Assembly (NCBI GenBank): GCA_944989445.1
Contig: CALYLW010000334.1
Location: forward strand, 616,501-680,500
Length of the DNA stretch: 64,000 bases
Reading direction: 5' to 3'
Source of the DNA: Ampullaceana balthica
Lineage: Eukaryota > Mollusca > Gastropoda > Lymnaeidae
Shown here: positions 1 to 13,300 of the stretch, in pieces
Numbering within the stretch: position 1 is the stretch's first letter
How the letters are laid out: every line of letters starts with the position of its first letter
The notes under the pieces: generated by a model
Database searches by the model: none
What the model was told of the DNA's origin: nothing
What the model saw: the letters and a program-made list of their open reading frames with translations, nothing else
Translations under genes and position numbers: made by a program

Positions 1-835
1 CGGCCGCTATTTTTCATTATACTTTTTGACTTCCAATAATTTGTAAGTGATGGGTCGATTAAGCGTTAAAAAATATTTTTATCGTTAAAATTTTTTATGG
101 AAAAATTAATCGTTAATTTCAGCAGCCCTAATAAATATACATTTCTTTTTTAACTTGAACATATCGCTAAGTTAATGCCGTAGTTTTATATTTATTTTTA
201 TCTTATTTTGTTAGGATTATTATATATATTGTTAAATAGAGATACTAACAGGATTTCAAAAAAAAATTAGCTTTGTATGTCTATCACTATAGCAACTATG
301 GTCGAGTTCCTTGAAGTTATGTGAACAACGGATTTCCTCCTTGGCTCAATGGATGCTTCAAAAGTGCAATCGAAGTCAGTCGGGTTACAGGTGATGAGAA
401 TGTAGACATCACTTAACGGTTGACTTAACCTACGTGTTGCTTCTGTTCCTTCTATCTGGATTAATCTCCGGATATGCAGAGCTTGTCTTTAGATACGTGC
501 CATGGAATCTAGCAATATAATATTTGAGTGATGTTAAAAAAGAAACATAATGGAAGCAAACGATATTGGGCTATGATTGAATATCTTCCATTGTTTTGTA
601 AATTGGTGGGATTCAAAGTTCCGTCTTAATCAACTGGTGGATTGTGGCTTATTGTTTCAACTGATGAAAGTTTTTCAATGGAAAATTAATTACAGTGTGC
701 AAAATGTAATCTGCAGTCACGATTACCTTGCTAAAAGAGCAGCACATACTGCGATTCCGGGATGAATCTAATAAACTAAATGGTGAAGTGTATATATTAA
801 CCTGTAAACATTGTGTACAAGCATGTTCTAGACTG
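1..835. other. No gene recognised
   Basis: AT-rich sequence with only short ORFs. No motif, repeat unit or RNA structure could be named. Confidence 0.5.
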
Positions 836-1135
836 TGTACAAGTAGTGACTAGACTGTAGTCATGCATTGATTAAAATGTGTACATACAGTGATTAAAAT
901 GTGTACATACAGTGATTAAAATGTGTACACATAGTGACTTAACTGTGTGCGTACAGTGAGTACAATGTGTACACGCAGTGACTAAAATGTGTACACGCAG
1001 TGATTAAAATGCTTACCAAAGTGACTAAATGTGTACGTTCAGTGACTAAAATGTGTACGTGGAGTGACTAAAATGTGTACGTGCAGTGGGTAAAATATGT
1101 ACACGCAGTGACTAGACTCTGCAAAGGTAGTGAAT
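836..1135. repeat. Minisatellite, 22-nt unit
   Basis: About thirteen imperfect copies of a unit containing GTGTACATACAGTGA and TTAAAAT; the last copies are more diverged. Confidence 0.8.
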
Positions 1136-1204
1136 AGTCTGATAACATGTTATTGTACCTGTATTGATATACAGTGTTGTTTTAAATAAAGAACAATATA
1201 TAGA

Positions 1205-1565
1205 ATCCTATATAATAAAAGGCAAGTTTCTGTCCGTTCTGTCCCGTCATCTATAGCGATTGCCCCTCAAACACATATGACTCCTACAGCCAATCATAAT
1301 GAACACGTTTACGCCATTTACGCGGACGTTCTAAACGAGTTATTTTTGGTGCAGTATTTCTTCCAAGACTTTATTTTGAGTTATGCGCGTTGGGATTTAT
1401 AGTAAAAAGCTCTGTTTTTACGAGTTATTTATTTTAACTATAATGAATAGTATTTTTGACGTGATGCACATGTAATGCCGGTCGAGACGGCTGTTGGAGG
1501 GGAGTTACAACATGCCACCGAACGGTGGCGGAACGTCCTTGGACGGGCTTTGTTGCTCGTATATA
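1205..1565 (+). mobile_element. Possible decayed Helitron-like element
   Basis: It starts A|TCCTATATAATAAAAGG, like Helitron 5' ends in this window. Near its right end it has the perfect hairpin GCCACC-GAAC-GGTGGC at about 1514. No CTAG terminus is visible, so the right border is unproven. Confidence 0.35.
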
Positions 1566-1889
1566 ATAAACGAATGTAAAATGTAGGGGCATGGGTAAAA
1601 AATCTATCGACTTACTTATGGCTAGGGAGCGGGCGGGGGAGGGGGGAGATTATATACTTGCTGCTCTTAATCTAATACTTAATCACACACAAAAACACAC
1701 CAGCTAATTCATAGTATCCCTCTGTTGCACCCAGTTTCAGATATCTGCTTCAGGAAGTGGTTTCTAATTTAAGACACACAATTCTGGTCCGTTATATAGA
1801 TATCGACTAAAACCAGATCAGTGATGTACACTTGCAGCTTCTGTCAGTACCCAGCACCAGAGCTGTACAGCTGTTTATCTGTTTTTACC

Positions 1890-2425
1890 CCAGAGTGAGA
1901 ATTGGCAAAGCAAGAACAACATTTAAACAGCTAAAAAAAGTTGGGAACTGCAACAACTTGACTTTCCCTATCAAGGTCAGGATATTCAACACCACAGTAA
2001 AACCTGTCTTGCTGTATGGAGCAAAAACATGGCGAATTACAGAAGCCATTTCAAAAAAGCTTCAAGCTTTTATTCATGTGTTTATATGTCTCCGAACACA
2101 TGTCTCCGAACAATTCTCCGAATCCGCTGGCCCAATGTCATCACCAACGAGGACCTCTGGCAACACACACAAGAGCCAGTGGAAGAGCTAATACGCCAGC
2201 TCAGATGGAGATGGATTGGCCACACTCTCAGAAAACCTACATCCAGCACTGTGAGACAAACCCTCACATGGAACCCCCAAAATGACCCGGAGAAGTGAAC
2301 TGGAGGCAGACACCAAAAGGAGCGGGCACAGCTGGGGGCAGATAGAGAGATTGGCGCAGGACCGGGATGCCTTTGTTCATGGCTCTGCCCCAGATGGGAC
2401 GAAGGGCGATGATGATGACCCCAGA
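1890..2425 (+). pseudogene. Non-LTR retrotransposon ORF2 C-terminal fragment, frameshifted
   Basis: The first frame reads F-N-T-T-V-K-P-V-L-L-Y-G-A-K-T-W-R, then other frames continue with I-L-R-I-R-W-P and W-R-W-I-G-H-T-L-R-K-P. This is the conserved tail of LINE reverse transcriptases. At least one frameshift and the lack of the catalytic RT core show that it is a dead 3' fragment. Confidence 0.8.
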
Positions 2426-2429
2426 TAGG

Positions 2430-2760
2430 CATGTACAGCTGTTTATCTGTTTGTACCCCAGACTAGGCCTGCACAGTTGTTAATCTGTTTGTATCACAGG
2501 CTAGGCCGGTACAGTTGTTTATCTATCTGTACCACAGTCTGCTGTACTGTGTACAGTTTTTTAAAATCTATTTTACTAGGCATGTACATTTGCTTATCTA
2601 TTCGACTAGGTCTTTGCAGTTGTTTATCTATCTGTACCATATTCTAGGCATGTACGGTGGTTTATCTATTTGTACAACAAGCTAGGCTGGTACATTTATT
2701 TATCTATCTGTACCACAAACTAAGCCTGTACAGTTGCTGATCTATTAGACTACAGCTTTT
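2430..2760. repeat. Degenerate minisatellite, about 42-nt unit
   Basis: About eight diverged copies containing a (c)taggcNtgtacagttg stretch followed by tttatctatctgtaccac. Confidence 0.7.
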
Positions 2761-3097
2761 AAACGAGTGTTAGCGATTTAAACTCCCCTCCCTTACCCAT
2801 GGGATTCGTTCCCGGATATGACATACAATCGATGTTGACGTCAACCATTGAAGTAAACAAAAAGATTATGTACCTCTGATCAGATATCAGAACGAAAATC
2901 TACCTTAAAATCCCGAAGGCTCATGTTGGGTTCAGTCATGCATTTCGTCCCCTGGGGAATGAAATCCCATCAGTAATATATAATTAATGTTTATTCTACA
3001 ATGCTAAACACTTAGCAAGATAATACAAAACACCGTAACAATCTGAACTCGAAAGGTTGAAGTAGCGCAGAACGAATCCTAGAGGTGTTGATCAACG

Positions 3098-3165
3098 GCC
3101 ATCATCTTATCTGCTACAGGCGCTCCTTCTATACAGAAAATTATTGCTTCAATAGTTCATCTAAG
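3098..3165 (-). mobile_element. LINE 3' tail fragment
   Basis: Shares ATCTTATCTG and GCGCTCCTTCTATACAGAA with the 3' end of the LINE at 35.6 kb. Only the tail is present. Confidence 0.6.
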
Positions 3166-3264
3166 CCACGTTAAAACTTTGTTGTTACACAGAGCAATCA
3201 TCATGTCATAATATTGAAGGCACTTGTCTCCAACACACTAATTACATGACGATACATTGATGCA

Positions 3265-4420
3265 CTAGATGTGCTGTATTGATATCCAAAGTTTAACAGC
3301 ACACAAGATGTACTGCATAATATCCAAAGTATAATAGCACACAAGATGTGCTGCATTGATATCCAAAGTATAACAGCACACAAGATGTGCTGCATTGATA
3401 TCCAAAGTATAATAGCACACAAGATGTGCTGCATTGATATCCAAAGTATAATAGCACACAAGATGTGCTGCATTGATATCCAAAGTTTAATAGCACACAA
3501 GATGTGCTGCATTGATATCCAGAGTATAACATCACACAAGATGTGCTGCATTGATATCCAAAGTATAACAGCACACAAGATGTGCTGCATTGATATCCAA
3601 AGTATAACAGCACACAAGATGTGCTGCATTGATATCCAAAGTATAATAGCACACAAGATGTGCTGCATTGATATCCAAAGTATAACATCACACAAGATGT
3701 GCTGCATTGATATCCAAAGTTTAATAAACCACAAGATATGCTGCATTGATATCCAAAGTATAATAGCACACAAGATGTGCTGCATTGATATCCAAAGTAT
3801 AATAGCACACAAGATGTGCTGCATTGATATCCAAAGTATAATAGCACACAAGATGCGCTGCATTGATATCCAAAGTTTAATAGCACACAAGATGTGCTGC
3901 ATTGATATCCAAAGTATAATAAACCACAAGATGTGCTGCATTGATATCCAAAGTATAATAAACCACAAGATGTGCTGCATTGATATCCAAAGTATAATAA
4001 ACCACAAGATGTGCTGCATTGATATCCAAAGTATAATAAACCACAAGATGTGCTGCATTGATATCCAAAGTTTAATAGCACACAAGATGTGCTGCATTGA
4101 TATCCAAAGTATAATAAACCACAAGATGTGCTGCATTGATATCCAAAGTTTAATAGCACACAAGATGTGCTGCATTGATATCCAAAGTATAATAAACCAC
4201 AAGATGTGCTGCATTGATATCCAAAGTATAATAAACCACAAGATGTGCTGCATTGATATCCAAAGTATAATAAACCACAAGATGTGCTGCATTGATATCC
4301 AAAGTATAATAAACCACAAGATGTGCTGCATTGATATCCAAAGTATAATAAACCACAAGATGTGCTGCATTGATATCCAAAGTATAATAAACCACAAGAT
4401 GTGCTGCATTGATATCCTAT
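3265..4420. repeat. Large minisatellite, 39-nt unit, about 29 copies
   Basis: Each unit contains TTGATATCCAAAGT and a variable TATAATAGCACACAAGA or TATAATAAACCACAAGA half. The period is a multiple of three, so several frames stay open on both strands for 360-400 codons (13-residue repeats). Two variant classes are interspersed. I regard it as non-coding satellite. Confidence 0.93.
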
Positions 4421-5010
4421 CTCATCGGAAATAATTAACATAAGCATCCACTTTAGCGATGACGTGTTGAGACGTTCTCATTTTTGTACTTTGATATAAA
4501 ATATACTGTTTATACTCATCCTAATACCGACCTTTTTTGGACAAAATCTAGGGGGACAAGTCGGGGGTTTGGCTTATGAGCGGGTCATAGGTGATTTCTG
4601 CATGGGTATTGAACATCGGTGTTGTATTTTGTTGTAGCTCATCAAGGTCCTTTTCTACATTCTACAAGATTCGACTGCTCTACCAGAAGCTATAGTATAT
4701 TATCAAGCATCTGCATTTACCTTATTAAATCACTTTATTTATGTTTGTGAATATTTTAATAAATTGTTTTTACAAATTTTGTTTTTTAACAACAAATTTT
4801 AATGTACGCGCTTTCGCCAATGATTACAAAACAGTTTTTTTTAATACCGGTAACTCTTGCCTAACAAAGAGCACAAAGACAAAGATAGGCAGTACAAAGT
4901 AAACAATCATAATCATAAGCTGACCGATTTAGCTTGTAGTTGTTAAAAAATGTGTACCATTTTGTTTCAGCTGTCCTATTATTTTGGTGGCTCGGCTTGC
5001 AAGCGGGTTA
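4421..5010. other. Intergenic sequence, no gene seen
   Basis: AT-rich, no ORF of note and no clear repeat. Confidence 0.5.
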
Positions 5011-5286
5011 GGGGCCGTCCATAAAGTACGTCACGCTCCAGAGGGGGGAGGGGGTGTAAGAAAGTGTGACACTTTGTGACAGGGGGAGGGGGTGTCCGGC
5101 CATGTGTGACGTCACGCTGTTTTATTATTAAATTTTGATTATTTTGTTAATAAAAAACAAAAATTTTGTTCGAAAGTGTGACGTACTTTAAGGGGGGGGG
5201 TCCGAGATGTGTAACAGTTTGTGACAGGGGGGAGGGGGGGGGTAAAAATGGTCAAAAATAGCGTGACGTACTTTATGGACGGCCCC
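5011..5286. mobile_element. Palindromic MITE with GGGGCCGTCC termini, copy 1
   Basis: Long terminal inverted repeats begin GGGGCCGTCCATAAAGTACG and end with the reverse complement. A 3-bp duplication TTA flanks the element (5008-5010 and 5287-5289). It is non-autonomous with no ORF. Confidence 0.85.
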
Positions 5287-5289
5287 TTA

Positions 5290-7296
5290 TACACTTTTAA
5301 TACGTTTTTCTTCCAAAAGAGTGGGGGTCGGCTAATGAACGAAAGGGCTATAGAGCGAGTATATATGGTACATACTTCACAATTTAACAAGACAATGTAA
5401 ATATTACATTTCGAATTTGAATATTAATTTAAGTAAATATAACATTCTTGCGTTTCAAAATATTTGGACAAACATATCAACATGTTTCCCAAAAGTGAGT
5501 CACAAACATACACACGACTATTTTATTACAATTCAAAAATCTTTCAACATCTGCCCGCATCCATTAAAGTGTATCATATAAAGTACGAAAAACATCAAAG
5601 CAGTTCAATGGCTTTGATTGTGTCCGAGATGTTGGTGTTATTGTAGCAGATAATGTATTAGAAAAGGGGATAGAAAGGAGTGAAATTTCATGAATTATCG
5701 TTCATGAATTTGATGAAAAAATAATTGGCGAGAAGACTTTGTAAACAATGAATCTCAAATTTTAAAAGGTGTAGGACCCGCCACTTTAAAATCACAATAT
5801 AACCAAGTCGATTCTAACTAATGTTTATGCGTGTAAGGAATGCACAAAGACGATTATAACCAACTTTAATGCGTGTAATGTGTTCACAAGGTCGATTCTA
5901 TCTAACTTCAATGTGTGTAATGTATGCACAAATTTGTATTCAAACATCCTTGAATGGCACCGGTGTGTGTCTAAATGTTGCATGAGATTATCTGCTGACT
6001 CCCCCCCCCACCCCTCAATCACAGCGCAGTTCGGTTGTAACCCAAAGGCACACCTCTGTCCCCATACCCACCCTGTTAGTCGTAATGTTGGTTAAAAATC
6101 ACAACACATATATCATATATTCAACAAAAAATCTTTTTGTCACATTTTCTTCCTTATATTCACCGACCTATTTATCAGACAGACTTTTTTTTATTCTATT
6201 CATCACCGCTGTCATCTGAAAACGCCAGTCCATCACACGGTTTTCTTTGATCATTATATTTAAGAAAACTCCTGGGCCTTGTTGTTCCCGCTTCATTTTT
6301 TATTCTCCACTAAATTCCTTAACGCTTGTTATGTTTTTTTTTACAGGGACACGCCCAAGATTGCCATCAGATCTGCCTATATCAATAAGAGAACAATCAA
6401 GATTAGAAAACCCATTACTATCAGTTTTTAAACTCCTCACTGAATAAAAAAAATATTAATAGTTTTAAAAAATAAAATTAATTGAATATCAGTGTGCCGA
6501 ACAGCTCAACAGGACCAACAATGACACTGCGTAGTTTGTCTTTAGGGTAAGAATAGTAACTGATTAAGCAAATGTAGACTATACTTTATTAATTAGTATT
6601 CTTATTCTTATAATTATGATTATTTATTTTTTAAATCTTCATTATAACTATCATTTTTTTTTCTTTAAAAAATCACGTGGCGATACACCTGTGTTTCGGG
6701 GCCCACTGGTTCAAACGCCCGTGGTTCGACCTGTACGTCAGGGTCAAGGGACACCAGGTTATGAAGGAATAGCTAAAGATAGCTCACGGATGTGTCAATG
6801 CTACAGCTCGGACCCATCGTTATAAAAGCTCTGGGGTTGAGCTTACAGGATTAACAAAAATTGAATGAGACAAGTGAAAGCATAGAAAAAAAAATATATA
6901 TATATATATATATATTATATATCCACAAAGTAAAGATCGCATTCTCGCAGGTAACATAACAAACGAGTTGTGTCATGACTGAAATCAAATAATGTAGTAT
7001 TCTATTAAGTGTTTTAAGTGATAATTTTAGTTACCTCAGTGTTGTTTAATACTGAGACTTCGCTTAACTTTTGAAGGGCGCATTCAACAGAAAGACAAGA
7101 AAACTCTTTGAGAAAACGTGTCGCCAAGAAGCCTCCTTTGATAAACAAAGACATCGAGTAACACATCAAATACGGAAATAAAAGACCAGATAAAGCAACA
7201 ATAAAAAGAGTGGAATATTTGTTTCACTGTAAACATTTCTATTAATTTTATTTTTAAAATGAAATAATTTCAGATTTGTTTCATGTATCTACAGCC
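5290..7296. other. Upstream region of the tandem-domain gene
   Basis: No protein-coding exon is recognised. A (TA)n microsatellite lies at about 6893-6920. A possible 5' UTR donor (CTCGCAG|gtaaca) lies at 6951, but nothing confirms it. The promoter could not be located from sequence alone. Confidence 0.4.
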
Positions 7297-7377
7297 ATGG
7301 AGGGTACCAAAATGATATTGTGTTTTCTTCTTGCGACGACGCCGACAGTGATGTCTTTCTGTCTCTACAATGGTCAG
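7297..7377 (+). CDS. Exon 1: start codon, signal peptide and first cysteine of domain 1
   Basis: The ATG at 7297 sits in a strong Kozak context (acagccATGG). Its 27 codons contain a hydrophobic stretch (ILCFLLATTPTVM) and then F-C-L-Y-N-G-Q, which supplies Cys1 of the first domain. The donor gtaatt follows at 7378. An upstream AG at 7272-7273 could be the acceptor of a 5' UTR exon; that exon was not found. Confidence 0.82.
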
Positions 7378-10300
7378 GTAATTGAAAATTACTTGCTTTA
7401 TTGGTCATTTTACTTTAATTAAAAGGTCTGGCAGGTCATGAAATTACTAGCTTTATAGATCAGACAGGTGATACAATTACTTTCTGTATACGTCAGGCAG
7501 ATAAAACAATTACCGTATTTATCGGCGTATAACACGCACATGTCTATAAAACGCACCTTCATTTTAAGAGGGCAATTTCAGGAAATAAAATTACATTTAT
7601 ATCGGTGTCTAACACGCATACATCATTTGCCCCCTATTTTCGTGCGTGTTATACGGCGATAAATACGGTAATTGCTTTATAGGTCAGGAAGGTTATAATA
7701 ACACTATTTATAGGTGCGGTAGGTTTTAGTTACTTTCTGTTAAGTGCAATGACTATCTTTATAGGTCAGGTTGGTCATTCCATTACTTGCTATAGGCCAG
7801 GTGGGATATACAATTAATAACTTAGTAGGTCAAATGTGTTGTACAACTTCTAACTATATAATTGAGGTAAGAAATTACTACACATACAGGTAGGTAGGCA
7901 CTAACTAACTTAATATGTCAGGTAGGAAAATATTTACGATATAGGTCGGGTAAACCACACAAGTGCAAGCTTTATAAGTTGGGTGGACATACAATTACAA
8001 AATGTATTGATCAGATAGGCTATACAATCATTAAACTTCTAGGCCAAGTTGGCAAATAACTAACTCTATAGCTCAGTCAGCCTATAAAATGACAAGATGA
8101 AAGTAAAAAGATTACTTTTAAAGTTTCGAAACGACTAACCATCTTGTTAAGATTTATTATACATGAGTAAACTTCGTGCCTTCACTATATCTTAGCGAAC
8201 AGATTTAAAGATGTTAATGTGCAGCGCTCGTAATCCCAATCGATCATTTCATTGTGACAGCTGATCTCATATTCTATGGTATTTTTAAATCCCTTATATT
8301 AACTTCACAGCCGTCTCATTCGTCCGTCCTTCGTTCCTTCGTTCGTCCCTCGGAAAACCAAAGTCGAAAATGACCCACTTCCAGTAAAGCCATCGAGCTG
8401 ACATTTGGCACACGGACCCGTCTCACCTAACAATGCATTGTATCAAAATTTCAGATCGATCGAACGTACCGTAATTAAATTAATGCATTTTTAGTTTATC
8501 TAAACTACATTGTATATAAATAACTATTTAGAATGTTTAGTCGTCTGCTAGAGTTTTGACCTAGTTTTAAAGCCAAGGGAGATAATTTGGTTTCAGTCTG
8601 TAAATGTTTGTCACTTTTGAACATAATCAATACTTTTAGTTATGTCTCATATATAAGGGATTTATAGTCAAAAACTTTGTTTTTACGGGGTTGTTGATTA
8701 AAATCCTTTATATTAGCTTGTGGTGTCTGTTTGAGCGCTTGATTTCTCGCTTGCTTGCTTGCCGAGAAAACTTTGAATAGATTTTTAACCCACTTCCTCG
8801 TAAGCTAGCGACCTGAAATTTTGCAGGCAGATTTGCACCGATGATAAAAACGATGTATCAAAATTTCAGATCTGTCGCATGTACTGTAAATAAATTATTG
8901 AATTTTTAGATTATTTTATTTATCTCTATGTATCATGTTAATTTTTGAGATAGAGTGTCGCAGTGCGTATTATATTGAACGACCTTTTTAATACTTTCCT
9001 GTTGCGCGATTCGGTGCGTATTATATTGACGTTGCTTTTTAAAAATATATTCCCGATCGGGTGCGCATAATATTAAATTTATTTTACGAGACATAACTAC
9101 AATTTTGTATTTTTGGATTGTCTTGCGCTGCGTATTATAATGAAAATTCTTTTAGTTATGTCTCCTTTATAAAGGATTTATCGTCAAAAACTTGTTTTTT
9201 TACGTTTTTTTAAAAATATTACATTAAATGATGTTGATCCTACTTAATGACTTTAGTTTCTATTTTCGGCAATCAAGTAGAGAGTTCAACCTCTGGGATT
9301 AGGGGCGCGATGGTCTAAGTGGTAGCGCACTGGACTATCGATCCGAGGCAGATCCCGAGTCGCGAGATCGAGCCCAGGTACTGGCAAGGCCCCTGGGGCC
9401 ACACATTCTCGTGCTTGTTAGTGGTGGCTTAAAACTTGTGAACGCTACATCACTTGCCCCATAGTCCGTCATGGACTGGAAAGGGGGTCATTTTTTTTTC
9501 ATTGGTTGCAAAGCTTTTCAGTTTCTTGTTATTGAAGTAATTTGAAGCGAGGTTCCGTGGAAATCATTAAACTTATATAAACCACTGGTCTCACTGGATC
9601 AAGACTTCTTGTTGTAATAGCAACATCTGTATCAAATCATCGGCTGTATATATAAACCACTAGTCTCACTGGATCAAAACTTGGTGTTGTAATAGCAACA
9701 TCTGTATAAAGACATCGGCTGTGACTTTGAACTCAACTTGAAGACACACAAATTAAATAAATAAATAATGATAATAAAAAATGGAAATAAAATCGAAAGG
9801 TATCACAATTTCGCCTGCCAACGCCACGAATAAACTAGCAGTAGCAGACTTTGCACTTAGTAATTATGTTATTTCCCCCTGCCCCCCCCCCTGTCTCCAG
9901 GTGTATCAAGATGGCCAACAGGTTCCCGTGGACACATGCAACACATGTATTTGTAGAAATGGGTCATATCCCTGCACGCTAATGGCGTGTCCCCCACCTG
10001 TCTGTGAAAGGGACGGCGTGGTATGTAACATTTTCAATCAATAATTATTATTTTTTAGATATCAGAATTTACAAAGTTTCTGAAAACCTTTTATTCTTCT
10101 TTATTGCTTTAAAGTTGCATCTCAGATAACTAGTGTTAAATTTCTTTTATGAGCTTTTTTGATGTTGAACTGTTGTTAACCTAAAACACACACAAAATTT
10201 CTGTAAAGAAATACAAACCATTCGCTTGTACAAGATATGATTTAAAATAATGATGGAAATGAATAAAACATACTTTCGTACTTGATTAATCAATACTTGA

Positions 10301-13300
10301 ATTTTCCATTTCTTTTATCAATGTGAACTCTTTGATTTTGGTGTACTCTTGAGGAGCTCTGAGTTCTCAGAGAAACGTTTCGATTCCTATGCTATCTTCT
10401 TTAAGGTATCTAACGTGGCATATACTGCTCTCATTTTATTCCATCGACATCAGGTGTACAAGACAGGAGACAAAGTACCCTCACGTGACTGCAACACTTG
10501 CACGTGCACTGACTCGGGTATTGCTTGTACCGAGATGATGTGTTCTAGTCCGAACTGTACCTACAACGGGGTTGTAAGTATGACCTAGTCCAGGTGCTCG
10601 TGCCATGAATTAAACTTTAGGCCTTACGTTATCTAGCGTACTTTTGCTGAAGTCACCTCGACTTATAAACCATTTAGACTTAACATACCATCGTTTAATG
10701 TTGACTAAACGAATCTGTTTGGCTTAATGGCCCACTTAGACATATTGTACCATTCTATTTTACTTAATACACCATTTGCATTAAATCACTATTGAACTTA
10801 AATCACCAATTGATTTAATGTACAACTTGCTTTGATGCACTATTTGACTAAATGCACCACTTGCATTAATGCAACATTCAACTAATGATCCTACATGTGG
10901 AAGAAAATCAGAAGCCCCGAGCCTAGTGCTCTTTTTGGGTTTTCCCGGAAGACCCTCTCAGCTATCTGGCCGCAAAAGGGACGTAACAGCTGAGAAACCC
11001 CCCGGAAGCGGTCGCTTCTGAAGCGGCCACCTGGGCATCCAGGGCATAGAGTCGAAAATGCCTCTCACTAATTTGGCATCACAAAATTTAACTAAACACA
11101 CCCTTTTACTTAATGCATCATTTTTCTTAAAGCACAATGTGCCTTAAGCCACCACTTGACTTAATGACCAATTGACTTATTGCACCCCTTTGACGTAATT
11201 GCACCGCTTATGTTATGCCCCTTACTATTTAATATATAACGTATGCCCTTTCTCTAAATTCACCAATAATATGATCAAATGTCTTTGGTTTTGTTAAAAT
11301 CTCAAAATTAAAGTTTGCCAGCATTTGTTTCGCGATAAGCTCAAAGAATTCTCCTTGACAGTCTTTCGTTCGTTTTTTCATAAGTGCTTTACGCCTTTAA
11401 AACCTTTCCATGAAGGTGTACCAGGAATATGAGCAAGTGCCGGTGGACAGTTGTAACACCTGCATCTGTTACGGTGATGAGAGGATCATTTGTACCGAGA
11501 AGGCGTGTCCACCAACCTCTCCCTCAACACCGATGACCTCAACTGAGGCTGTCGTTACGAAGGCCACGTGTCAAAAAGACGGCTTGGTATGTACTGTCAA
11601 TGTGGTGTGGTATGTACGGTCTATGTGGTGTGATATGTACAGTCTATGTGGTGTGGTATGTACGGTCAATGTGGTGTGGTATGTACAGTATATGTGGTGT
11701 GGTATGTACAGTCTATGTGGTGTGGTATGTACAGTGTATGTGGTGTGGTATGTACAGTCTATGTGGTGTGGTTTGTACAGTCGATGTGATGTGTTATGTA
11801 CCGTCAATGTGGTGTGGTATGTACTGTCAATGTCGTGTGGTATGTACTGTCTATGTGGTGTGGTATGTACTATCAATGTGGCGTGGTATTTACGGTCAAT
11901 GTGGTTTGGTATGTACGGTCAATGTGGTGTGGTATTTACGGTCAATCTGGTTTGGTATGTAAGGTCTTTGTGGTGTGTTATGTACGGTCTAAGTAGTGTG
12001 AAATGTGCAGTCATTGTGGTGTGGTATGTACGGTCTAAGTAGTGTGATATGTGCAGTCATTGTGGTGTGGTATGTACGGTCTAAGTAGTGTGATATGTGC
12101 AGTTAATGTGGTGTGGTATGTACGGTCTAAGTAGTGTGATATGTGCAGTCAATGTGGCGTGGTATGTACTATCAATCAATGTGCTGTGGTAAGCACGGCC
12201 AATACCATCTTTGTGTGTCGCCATGTTTTCATCTTAACAAGAAACGTGGAATATCCTTTAAAGCATTTTAGTTTCGGTTAAAATATAGTTGTTTAAAACC
12301 AAATTTTATCTTTTAATGAAATAAAAAGTGCGAAAGGTCAGGTGAAATGTATAAGAAAGTTACGAATAAAGTGAATCTCTGAACAAACTTAATCGTATGC
12401 TGTCTTGGTAAAGCTGCTATTTAAAAAAAATTTTGATGTGTTCAACAAAAATCAATATACATAATTCCCGTTGTTTTTATGTATGGATGTAATTATAATG
12501 CTGTTAGGTGGCGCTGCGAAATTTGTAATGCTGTTAGGTGGCGCTGCGATGGATTTTGTATAAAAATATTATATGACATCATTGTTTTAGCTTATATTTT
12601 AATTTTTGAAAAGGGATGTAAAAATAGGATTTGAGGATTTATAATTATTATGAAATACTTTGTGTAAATTTCAGCAAGTCTAATATTTCGTATTTATCAA
12701 ACAAGGATAAGTTTCTTATGTTAATTATGTATATTGATTCCCGTTGTCTGTATGGATGTAAGTGCTGTTATGTGGCACTGCGATCGATTTTGTTTTATAG
12801 TGCTGCACCAAAAATAACACTTTTCGAACGTTCCACATAAATTTGTTCAATATGATAATAAATTAATCAAATAAAAAATAAATAAAATTAATGAAAGTTC
12901 TGTATTGCGTTATTTTTTAATCTGATATGTATTTGTTTTGAAAACTTCCGTCATTTTTGACGGGTGATGCGCTAGTTATTAAATATGTTTCAAGGTTTAC
13001 TGGAACATTTCCAAGCAAGGTTTAATGACCAATAGTGCTTCAATGCGGCTCTCAACAATTTTTGTTTATATTTTAAAACGGCTCTCAGCTACTACAGGTC
13101 TGGCCAACCCTGGTATAGGAGATTGTAAAAATGGTTTGCACACAAACAAAATAAAGAATCGAAATACAAGCAAATAAGTTAAAAATGATTTAAAATTATT
13201 TCTGATGCTATATTTATTTTAAGTGGCTGAATATCTCAGCGTTTAGATTTTAAATCTGTTGTCCAGAATTCAAAAAAATGATATAAAAATATAAATATAA

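Noticed and set aside
1..8. CGGCCGC at the very start as a cloning-site remnant
   Set aside because: A single short GC motif at the edge is not evidence; similar CGGCCGC strings occur in the Helentron-like units.
3201..4447. Long ORFs of 362-402 codons on both strands
   Set aside because: They come from a 39-nt satellite whose period is divisible by three; the opposite strands cannot both be coding and no domain or splice context supports either.
9781..10044. 87-codon ORF as a separate gene start
   Set aside because: Its first part is intron sequence before a clear C-rich acceptor at 9900, and the exon 1 start provides a signal peptide in phase.
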